Source: Prevotella sp. E15-22
Lineage (GTDB): Bacteria; Bacteroidota; Bacteroidia; Bacteroidales; Bacteroidaceae
Assembly (NCBI RefSeq): GCF_023204875.1
Contig: NZ_CP096247.1
Span: 1,364,001 to 1,428,000 of the forward strand
Direction: 5' to 3'
Length of the DNA stretch: 64,000 bases
Below are positions 43,592 to 51,226 of the stretch, one piece after another (the stretch's first letter is position 1; every line of letters starts with the position of its first letter). The notes under the pieces are model-generated. The model was not told the DNA's origin. It did no database searches and saw only the letters and a program-made list of their open reading frames with translations. A program made the position numbers and the translations under genes.

Positions 43592-43680
43592 TTGTTTAGA
43601 TTAATATAAAATTAATTTTTTCTAGTTTTTTCTTGAATGATCATTTCCTAAAAAAATGATGGTTTCTTTTTAAACGTGTG

Positions 43681-43711
43681 CAAAGTTACAAAGAATTCTG
43701 CTAATTGCAAA
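43681..43711 (-). promoter_or_regulatory. PFOR promoter
   Basis: On the minus strand TTTG (43708-43711), 19-bp spacer, TAACTTTG (43681-43688). This implies a leader of about 85 bases, longer than most here, containing a short ATCATTT/AAATGAT inverted repeat near 43636-43660. Confidence 0.8.
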
Positions 43712-43779
43712 GCAGAGATTACAAAAATCTTTTAAAATGTCTTGTTTGGCTTTTGTCTAAATTAGTATATTAGAAATGA

Positions 43780-44358
43780 TTATAATAAATGGAAGTCTTC
43801 AATGTGATTGATTTCTGGATTGATGCATCCTACTTGACCAACGATGGTAATGACATCAAAACGAAAAGGTGAATCTATCTTTCGGAAATTAATATAGTGA
43901 TTTATAGCTAGTTGTAAATTTCGTAATTTTTGGTGGTTGACTGCAGCTTCAGGTTCGGTGAAGAGTCGATTACGACGGGTCTTGACTTCTACAAATATTA
44001 TGGTACTGTCATTATGGGCTATAATATCGATATCACGATGGCTTGAATGCCAATCGCGTTCGATGATTGTATATCCTTTCTTTTGGAGGTATTCAACAGC
44101 TAATTCTTCGCCCCAACAACCCAAGAGCAGATGTTCTGGGGTGTGTTGCTGCAGGCGTTGAAGTGCGAGTTGAATCTTATTTGCTTCGAATGTTTGACCA
44201 TTGTCAAGATATAGTTTCTGCATGTCTTTTGCAGATAAAAACATTGCTGTTGAAGAGTATGGACTCTTGTCTTCAGAATAAATCGCGCGAGCAGCCTCAT
44301 ATGCCGCCTCAATATGTCCTTGGCTTCTGAGGTTAAAAACTTCTTTTATAGTCATCAT
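43780..44358 (-). CDS. YraN/UPF0102-like nuclease-fold protein with helical N-terminal extension
   Basis: Residues about 78-192 match the YraN family of predicted PD-(D/E)XK nucleases: GCWGEELAVEYLQKKGY, HRDIDIIAH and IIFVEVKTRRNR. The usual GEID acidic motif reads RDID, while the EVK is kept. Residues 1-75 are an added helical, TPR-like domain (RSQGHIEAAYEAARAIY, NGQTFEANKIQLALQRL) not found in typical 120-aa YraN proteins. The biochemical role of YraN is unsettled; roles in recombination or DNA processing have been proposed. It starts 4 bases after the ATPase gene stop and is probably co-transcribed. Confidence 0.78.
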   Translation of the reverse strand: MMTIKEVFNLRSQGHIEAAYEAARAIYSEDKSPYSSTAMFLSAKDMQKLYLDNGQTFEANKIQLALQRLQQHTPEHLLLGCWGEELAVEYLQKKGYTIIERDWHSSHRDIDIIAHNDSTIIFVEVKTRRNRLFTEPEAAVNHQKLRNLQLAINHYINFRKIDSPFRFDVITIVGQVGCINPEINHIEDFHLL

Positions 44359-44362
44359 GAAT

Positions 44363-45550
44363 TTAGTACAAGAATCCTAAGAGCCAAAGGGGAATCTGGT
44401 TGTCCTTGCCAATCTCTGTGTTGTAACGTGCATAAATAGTGTCGGTAGAATAGCGTATCTTTGTATGAACATCGGCATCGCAGATTCGGAATTTTAATTT
44501 GCCGTCTACTATATAAGATTGATCACGCCCAGATTGATTTACCTTATGGTCCTTCCACAATGAGTTCACGAAGAAAGTCTCCATGGCTGTCTGCTTTTCT
44601 ACGTGGATAGGATAGATGGCATATAGAAGATTGGAATTGTGAAGCATCACCTTTGATGGCTTCTTGGGAAATTCTTCACCTACAGGATATATCATATTCA
44701 GAAGGCGGGCGTCAGTGAGGTATTTGATATAGTTCATCACTGTGGCGCGGCTGGTCTCTATGTCTTTGGCTAACTGACTGACGTTTGGAGCCTTGGGACC
44801 CTCTTCTGCCAACTGGTAGAAGAGTTTTTTTATCTTGGTGAGATATTTCAGTTCTATTTGTTTGATAAGCAGAATGTCTACCTCAGTCATCATGTTCATC
44901 GTCTTGAGTAGGTTCTCTGAGTAGTTGCGCTGCTCCTTGAAGAATGGATAGAATCCATGATGAATATAGTCCTGGAAATAGCGGTTGGGCGATACATTGG
45001 GTAGTATCTGCTTGATGATATGCTCGTGGTCGTTCAGGATCTCATCTAGAGTGTATGGGCGGAAATTGTTGCCCGTCTGCAAATTGATGAACTCGCGGAA
45101 AGAGAAGCCACGCAGGTTGTATGACTTGACAATGCCGTTCAACTCAGGGTTTTCATCTTTTAATCGCATCACGCTACTTCCTGTGAACACAATCTTTAGG
45201 CCAGGGTAGAGGTCGTAGCATTTGCGGAGTTCTGTGCTCCAGTTGGGTTGCTTAAAAACCTGATCAATGAGCAACACACGGCCACCTTTGTGATAAAACT
45301 TGTCCGCAAACTCAGCTATGCCGTGCCCCTGAAAATAGAAGTTGTTCATGTTCACATAGAGACATTGACGGTCTTCTATCGAGAAATTCTCTTTGGCGTA
45401 CTGAAGAAGAAACGTGGTCTTCCCAATACCACGCGTGCCTTTGATACCAATGAGTCTGCAGTCCCAATCAATCTCATCCATAAGGGTACGACGTATAGGG
45501 GCATTAACATGTTCAACCAAATAGCGATGCGTGCGATAGAAAGCTTCCAT
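44363..45550 (-). CDS. AAA-type ATPase with DUF4143-like C-terminus
   Basis: 395-aa cytoplasmic P-loop ATPase. Seen: Walker A GIKGTRGIGKTT (Lys44), Walker B GRVLLIDQVFKQ near 92, sensor-like KIVFTGSSVMRLK near 122, the SYNLRGFSFREFINLQTG segment typical of these ATPases, and a winged-helix-like region NVSQLAKDIETSRATVMNYIKYL near 260 followed by a C-terminal nuclease-like domain. Such proteins are abundant and variable in Bacteroidetes and their function is not established. It is first in a two-gene unit with the YraN-like gene and has a full-consensus promoter. Confidence 0.8.
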   Translation of the reverse strand: MEAFYRTHRYLVEHVNAPIRRTLMDEIDWDCRLIGIKGTRGIGKTTFLLQYAKENFSIEDRQCLYVNMNNFYFQGHGIAEFADKFYHKGGRVLLIDQVFKQPNWSTELRKCYDLYPGLKIVFTGSSVMRLKDENPELNGIVKSYNLRGFSFREFINLQTGNNFRPYTLDEILNDHEHIIKQILPNVSPNRYFQDYIHHGFYPFFKEQRNYSENLLKTMNMMTEVDILLIKQIELKYLTKIKKLFYQLAEEGPKAPNVSQLAKDIETSRATVMNYIKYLTDARLLNMIYPVGEEFPKKPSKVMLHNSNLLYAIYPIHVEKQTAMETFFVNSLWKDHKVNQSGRDQSYIVDGKLKFRICDADVHTKIRYSTDTIYARYNTEIGKDNQIPLWLLGFLY

Positions 45551-45576
45551 TCCAGTGAATTATTGTTTTGCTGTTG

Positions 45577-45608
45577 CAAAGGTACTAATTATTTCTTTAA
45601 ATTGCAAA
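45577..45608 (-). promoter_or_regulatory. Promoter of the AAA ATPase - YraN unit
   Basis: On the minus strand TTTG (45605-45608), 20-bp spacer, TACCTTTG (45577-45584), 27 bases to the ATG at 45550. The remaining sequence up to the NRPS stop at 45705 has only weak T-rich hairpins, with no clear NRPS terminator. Confidence 0.8.
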
Positions 45609-45704
45609 CTCTAAATAGCAAAATCTCATAATTTCATCTCTTTTTTATATAAAAGATGGAAGGAGAATCTCTTTTTCTCGTTATTATTTCCCTTTATTCC
45701 TTTT

Positions 45705-48700
45705 TCAACCAAAGGCATAGCGGTCGACGATCTGTTTCACGATTCTAAGGTTCTCAGGGTCATGTACCATCTGCATGTGGACAGAATTTACAAAAGTGAT
45801 TGGCATGTCAGGCTGTGCTTCTTTCCAATTTGCCTTGTTGACGGGGAAATGAGCAATCGCCTCTTCACGGGTCTGCCCTGGCGCATCTTCAAAATCTGTA
45901 CACATAATCAGATGTGCAGGACCCGAATAATGACGTTGAATGAAAGAACCAGAGAGGGTGTGTAAGACATGATTACGGAACTTAACTACATCTTCTGAGA
46001 TACCAGGCTCAACAACCATACCGCCCCAATCAGCGCCATATTTCGACCTGCCTGCAAAACCATCGATAATGATGGCTGAAGGACGAGCAATGTTCTCTTT
46101 ATCAAGTTCCACAGCCAGACGAAGAGCCATGTCTCCACCCAGACAAAGACCTGTGGTCAAAATTGGCGTGGTGCGGTCTTTTAGAATGGGACGGAGTATT
46201 CGCGCATACTCTGCCATCAGCGCATCCATGTCTATGGGGAAATCGGGATTAAGTGAATAGAATTCGCTGGCAGTCTCAATCACGAGAATGGTGTATTGGT
46301 CCTTGAATACACGATGGAGATTCATGTAGAACGCCTCGAAATAGGGGGTGCCAGAACAAACGATGAGCAGAGGTTTATGACGATTGTCTGGCGTAGAGAA
46401 ATAGATGACCCTGCCATCTATCTGTTCCTGTGTCAGCGGTTCTTTGTTTGACTCCATAAAGTCTGTCAGTTTTCGGATGGTCTTGCAATGATAGACATCG
46501 GCGGCGTGTATCTGATAGCCACGTGCCTGCATCAGACTGACATACTCAAGAATCTGCAGTGAGTTCATTCCGATTTCTTCCATGAGATTTGCATTGACAT
46601 CGATGTCCTCGGCTTCGATGCCGACAATTGTAGAGATTGCAAAACGACAACGACGTTCCACCTCTAGCAACTCTTCGTTGTTATCACCTCCAGTAGTACA
46701 CGGTTGAGGTTCTGGCAAGCGGGTACGATCTATCTTTCCGTTATGCGTTAGGGGGAAGTGGTCAGAAAAACTCCAATAGGCAGGTATCATGTAGGCGGAC
46801 AGTTTTTCTGAAAGCCAGGTGCGTAGGCCGGCAGCAGTCAACAGACTGTTTGCTGTTTCTATATGAGCTACCAACTGATTAGTATCACCCATCTGTCGAA
46901 CTTCAACCACACATTGCTGCACATCGGGGTGATTTTGAAGGGTATTCTCGATTTCTGCCAACTCAATACGATAACCACGTAACTTAATTTGGAAGTCCTT
47001 TCGCCCCATAAAATAAAGCAACCCGTCAGCTTTGCGACACACCATATCGCCAGTGGCGTAGAGACGTGTGTTAATGTCTTGCTTTAGGTCGATCTTGTTG
47101 GCAAAGGGATTAGTGATGAAACACTTCTCATTGAGTTCAGGACGGTTATGATAGCCTGAAGCCAGTTGCAGACCGCCAAGATATAGTTCACCAACAACAC
47201 CATCAGGCACGAGGTTGTGGTCATCATCGAGAACATAGCAGGTTACACCTTGCAGGGGCTTGCCGATACAGTTGGAATCCTGCGTTGTGTCCTGACTGTA
47301 GGTGTGGCTGGTACTACAAACGGTATTTTCCGTAGGACCATAGCCGTTAATGAATCGGATGTTGCGATAGCGGGAGATGATTTCCTGACTGGGCGACTCG
47401 CCTCCAACGAGGATGGTCTTGAGCGAGGACGTAGGATCCTTATGGCAAGAATGCAGGAATGCAGGAGGAATGCATGCCCAGGTAATCTGTTCCTCTTCCA
47501 TCAGTTGGAACAAGCGCTCAGGGTCTTTCTTCATGGATTCTGGAGCCGTTATCAGAGTGGCACCTGTGAGCAGAGTACAGAAAATATCAATGACGGAAGC
47601 ATCAAAGATATAGGTAGAGAACTGAATGATGCGATCATCAGCCGTGGGACAATAGACGCCTAGTGCGCCTGTCGTTACCATCGAAACTACGCTACCATGA
47701 GGCACAATAACACCTTTTGGTTGACCTGTCGTACCAGACGTATAAATCATGTAGGCTGGCGTAGATGGTGTTATCTCAGGATGTGACATGATGTTGGTTT
47801 CACCCTCCAACATGTCTTCCATGTAATAGATGTGAACCGATGGAACCAGTCCCTCAATATCCTTCTGCATATTTCGTGTTGTCACGATGCGCTGCATACC
47901 ACTATCTGTCATGATATGACGCAGGCGTTCCTTGGGATAGGAGTCGTTGAGTGGCACGTAGAAACATCCAGCACGGACAATGCCCAGAATGGTGGCAAGA
48001 GATTGGGAAGAACGCTCGCAATAGATGCCTACAGCCCCCTGAGGGAGTCCGTCAGACATCAGGGCTGCTGCCAAATGACAAGAGACTTCGTTGAGCTGTT
48101 GGTAGGTATAACTGCCAATCTCGTCTTTCAGGGCCAGATGGTTAGGATATTGTTCTACCTGACGAAGGAAAACATCAATGATAGTCTCTTTGGGCATTGA
48201 AAGTGGAGAAAGTGTGTTAAGGCTCACTTGTCTATCATATTCAGACTTGTCAATCATTGAAACTGACCTCAGCGTGTGCTGATCGTTATCATTGATGATG
48301 TTTTGTAGCAATGCCAAATAGCAGCGATTCAGTAATTCCACATCCTTCTGCTCGGCCATAGACTGCCTATAGAGCCATCTGCATTGAAGATCCTGCTCAT
48401 TGCTATCAATTGTCAGTGTCAGTGGAGCCAACTGATAAGGTAGATTAACACCGATATTGGTCTCATAGCGCTTTTCCTCTAACGTAAAATTGAAAGAGGG
48501 TAACTTCACAAGTGCATAGGGATGGGTTGCAGCCTCGCAGATATCTTTCATCGTATGACTGCACAGCTCACAGAAAGTTAGGTCAAATAGAGAGCTTTCA
48601 AACTTCAAAGGATATGGATGAACGTAGTATCCCACTATATCGAAATCAGTAGATGATAATCGACCAGAAGAAGGATAACCTATCGTGAATTGTTGCTGTC

Positions 48701-51224
48701 GGGAGATGCGACTGATAATAAGCATGAATGCCGATGACAAGAAAGAGAACAGCGTGACATGGTGTCGCGAACAATACTGCTGGATGGCTTCTGATAAAGC
48801 AGCATCCATACGGGTACAAACGCATCCCGTAGCATAATCTGTATTGTCGGAATCTGTATTGAAACCTTGTAACTTCAAATCTGGAATATCCTGCAGATAG
48901 TGATCCCAATACTGTTTGCTGTCTGTCCCCAAAGAGCTTTGTTCCTTCTCGTAGGTGTCAAAAACATAGTTGGCAAAACTGCCCGTCACAGTAACTTCTT
49001 TCTTTTCGTACAAGGCATAGAGTTGCTTGCTTAGTTTGTCGAGCGACCATCCATCGGAAATGAGATGATGAGTATAGACAGCAAGCAGATAGCGTCCGTC
49101 GGCATCATGGTAGAGTTCAATAAAATAGAGTGGTCCGTTCTTTAAGTCATACGGACGTGACAGACGTTCTGTGACTAATATTCTTGCAGCCTCATCATCG
49201 GCAATACTGTATTCAGGAATATCGGTCAATGTCTCAACGTCGTTAACTCTCATATAATACTTTCCTGTGCTATCCGTATAGAATGTCGCACGAAAAGCAT
49301 CCTGAATCTGTATAAGTTTGTTCCATGCCGTTAAGAGTCGCTCTTTGTTCAGCGACACCCCAAAGGGAATCAGCTCTACGAGATTGTATGCCAACGATGC
49401 TTGTTGATTGAGTTGGCAATGCACATAGACATTCTGAAGATAGTAGGATAGGGGAACAGCCTTGAGGTCTATAGCCTGGGATGAGGACGATATGTTATTT
49501 CCTCTTTGTACAGCTGAACCAATGAATGCTGCCAACTGACGTAGTTTCAGATGGGAATAGACAGCCTCGATGGTTATATGGATATTAAATTTCTCTCGTA
49601 TCTGTTCCGTCATCAATATGATAGAGATGGAATCACCGCCCACTCCGATAAAATCACTATCAGAATCGAATGGTGTGGCATCGCCTAATATGTGGTGCCA
49701 GATGGCAGCAATCTTACGTTCTACATCTCCGCAAACATCATCTTGCAGTTGCTCAGAAGGTATCATTGCTGCTAAGGCTTGAAAGTCGGCCTTGCCATTG
49801 ATGGTCTTGGGAATAGCCTCTACCTCGATGATACGGGATGGAATCATGTAATGCGGAAGTTTGCCTTTCAGTTCTTCGCGCAGCTGAGCTGGATTAAATG
49901 GTGTTACTGAGGCTTTTACAAAAGCACGAAGATACTTCTGACCGCCTTGTTCTACGGCTTCTACGGTAGCAGATTCTACTGACTCACACTTTTCTAAAGC
50001 CGTTTTTACTTCACCCAGCTCAATACGAAAACCACGTATCTTTACCTGACTATCCTTGCGTCCGCAATAGATGATATGTCCGTTAGGCTGCTGATAAACC
50101 AAATCGCCACTGGCATAAAGGATAGGGGCGGAAGGATTCTGGTCGGCATAGGGATTAGCAACAAATTTCTGCTTATTTAGCTCTTCGTTGTTCAGATAGC
50201 CGCCAGACAGTTGTATACCGCCGATATAGAGTTCACCGCGTTCACCCTGTGGAATCTGGTGTAGATGTTCATCCAATATGTAACAGCTGACACCTTGAAA
50301 AGGCATGCCGATATCGTTGGCGGGTCCATCGGGCGTCATGATGCCAGCAACAGTAACTACCGTGGTCTCAGTAGGACCGTATGCATTAATCACCTTGCAG
50401 AGCTTCTGCCATTTACGAATCAGAGGCTCTGGGCACGATTCACCTGCAACAGTTAGATATTTCAGATGAGGGTAGTGATTGAACGGAACAACAGACAGAT
50501 GTGTTGGTGTGATACTGAATGTTGTTATGGGTCGCTTTTCCAATAGTTCTGCAATCAATTGTGGATTATTTCTCTCCTGTTCGCTCAGGAAATAAACGGG
50601 AGTTCCCGTCATCATCGGACAGAAGATTTCCCAGATGGAGTAGTCGAAAACAATGCTGGCAAGACTCGTCTCAAGCGTGTTCTCTGCAGGAGGAATCAAC
50701 TGCTGGCGTGCTTCAATGAGATTGCGCAACCCAGCCTGTGTGATGGGAGAACCTTTAGGCCTGCCTGTGGTGCCGGAAGTATAGATGACGTATGCGTAGG
50801 CATTCGACTGTACGGAAATGGGAGCAGGACTGACTGCTTTTAAAATAGACTCATTGATGGTTATCCATTGGATGTGGGGATACTTAGCTGAGAGAGTATT
50901 ACTGTCTGTATCAGTCAGTATTACGCTAAGTTTACAATCATCCAGAATATAGTCAATACGTTCAGTGGATAATTTGGGGTCCATTGGAACATAGGCAAAA
51001 CCGGCTTTCCAAATGCCAAGCATCATGGGAATCGTGTAAAAGGTGCGTGAAGAGTACAAACCAATAAAGGGACACTCCATTGGCGCCAGTCCACTTTCAA
51101 TAATCAGTTGCGCTATCTTGTTCGAGAGAATATCCAACTCTTGGTATGTGGCGCTCTGTTTTCCGAAGATGAGTGCAATTTCAGATGTATGACGGTTTGC
51201 TATGTTTCTAAAGAGGTCTTTCAT
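45705..51224 (-). CDS. Two-module nonribosomal peptide synthetase (A-T-C-A-T-TE)
   Basis: 1839-aa NRPS predicted to join two amino or carboxylic acids. Seen: A1 (about 10-490) with YTSGTTGRPKG, VFDYSIWEIF, NAYGPTETT, SGDLV, GRKDSQVKIRGFRIELGE and A10 Lys478; T1 with GVGGDSIS (Ser532 for phosphopantetheine); C (about 590-990) with the active HHLISDG at 719-725; A2 (about 1015-1505) with YTSGTTGQPKG, FDASVIDIF, NGYGPTEN and Lys1497; T2 with IGMNSLQ (Ser1555); TE (about 1605-1839) with GLCLGG, where Cys1694 sits at the nucleophile position, Asp1721 and His1816. Specificity residues read by eye against GrsA: A1 D-Y-W-S-T-A-A-V-V, A2 D-A-I-C-L-G-G-V-C; I cannot assign substrates. No MbtH, phosphopantetheinyl transferase, epimerisation or tailoring gene is nearby. 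Last gene of a six-gene operon, 2 bases after the receptor. Confidence 0.93.
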   Translation of the reverse strand: MKDLFRNIANRHTSEIALIFGKQSATYQELDILSNKIAQLIIESGLAPMECPFIGLYSSRTFYTIPMMLGIWKAGFAYVPMDPKLSTERIDYILDDCKLSVILTDTDSNTLSAKYPHIQWITINESILKAVSPAPISVQSNAYAYVIYTSGTTGRPKGSPITQAGLRNLIEARQQLIPPAENTLETSLASIVFDYSIWEIFCPMMTGTPVYFLSEQERNNPQLIAELLEKRPITTFSITPTHLSVVPFNHYPHLKYLTVAGESCPEPLIRKWQKLCKVINAYGPTETTVVTVAGIMTPDGPANDIGMPFQGVSCYILDEHLHQIPQGERGELYIGGIQLSGGYLNNEELNKQKFVANPYADQNPSAPILYASGDLVYQQPNGHIIYCGRKDSQVKIRGFRIELGEVKTALEKCESVESATVEAVEQGGQKYLRAFVKASVTPFNPAQLREELKGKLPHYMIPSRIIEVEAIPKTINGKADFQALAAMIPSEQLQDDVCGDVERKIAAIWHHILGDATPFDSDSDFIGVGGDSISIILMTEQIREKFNIHITIEAVYSHLKLRQLAAFIGSAVQRGNNISSSSQAIDLKAVPLSYYLQNVYVHCQLNQQASLAYNLVELIPFGVSLNKERLLTAWNKLIQIQDAFRATFYTDSTGKYYMRVNDVETLTDIPEYSIADDEAARILVTERLSRPYDLKNGPLYFIELYHDADGRYLLAVYTHHLISDGWSLDKLSKQLYALYEKKEVTVTGSFANYVFDTYEKEQSSLGTDSKQYWDHYLQDIPDLKLQGFNTDSDNTDYATGCVCTRMDAALSEAIQQYCSRHHVTLFSFLSSAFMLIISRISRQQQFTIGYPSSGRLSSTDFDIVGYYVHPYPLKFESSLFDLTFCELCSHTMKDICEAATHPYALVKLPSFNFTLEEKRYETNIGVNLPYQLAPLTLTIDSNEQDLQCRWLYRQSMAEQKDVELLNRCYLALLQNIINDNDQHTLRSVSMIDKSEYDRQVSLNTLSPLSMPKETIIDVFLRQVEQYPNHLALKDEIGSYTYQQLNEVSCHLAAALMSDGLPQGAVGIYCERSSQSLATILGIVRAGCFYVPLNDSYPKERLRHIMTDSGMQRIVTTRNMQKDIEGLVPSVHIYYMEDMLEGETNIMSHPEITPSTPAYMIYTSGTTGQPKGVIVPHGSVVSMVTTGALGVYCPTADDRIIQFSTYIFDASVIDIFCTLLTGATLITAPESMKKDPERLFQLMEEEQITWACIPPAFLHSCHKDPTSSLKTILVGGESPSQEIISRYRNIRFINGYGPTENTVCSTSHTYSQDTTQDSNCIGKPLQGVTCYVLDDDHNLVPDGVVGELYLGGLQLASGYHNRPELNEKCFITNPFANKIDLKQDINTRLYATGDMVCRKADGLLYFMGRKDFQIKLRGYRIELAEIENTLQNHPDVQQCVVEVRQMGDTNQLVAHIETANSLLTAAGLRTWLSEKLSAYMIPAYWSFSDHFPLTHNGKIDRTRLPEPQPCTTGGDNNEELLEVERRCRFAISTIVGIEAEDIDVNANLMEEIGMNSLQILEYVSLMQARGYQIHAADVYHCKTIRKLTDFMESNKEPLTQEQIDGRVIYFSTPDNRHKPLLIVCSGTPYFEAFYMNLHRVFKDQYTILVIETASEFYSLNPDFPIDMDALMAEYARILRPILKDRTTPILTTGLCLGGDMALRLAVELDKENIARPSAIIIDGFAGRSKYGADWGGMVVEPGISEDVVKFRNHVLHTLSGSFIQRHYSGPAHLIMCTDFEDAPGQTREEAIAHFPVNKANWKEAQPDMPITFVNSVHMQMVHDPENLRIVKQIVDRYAFG

Positions 51225-51226
51225 GC

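Noticed and set aside
44363..45550. Abortive-infection or phage-defence ATPase
   Set aside because: DUF4143-type ATPases are numerous and of unsettled function; no toxin, nuclease effector or defence partner besides the YraN-like protein.
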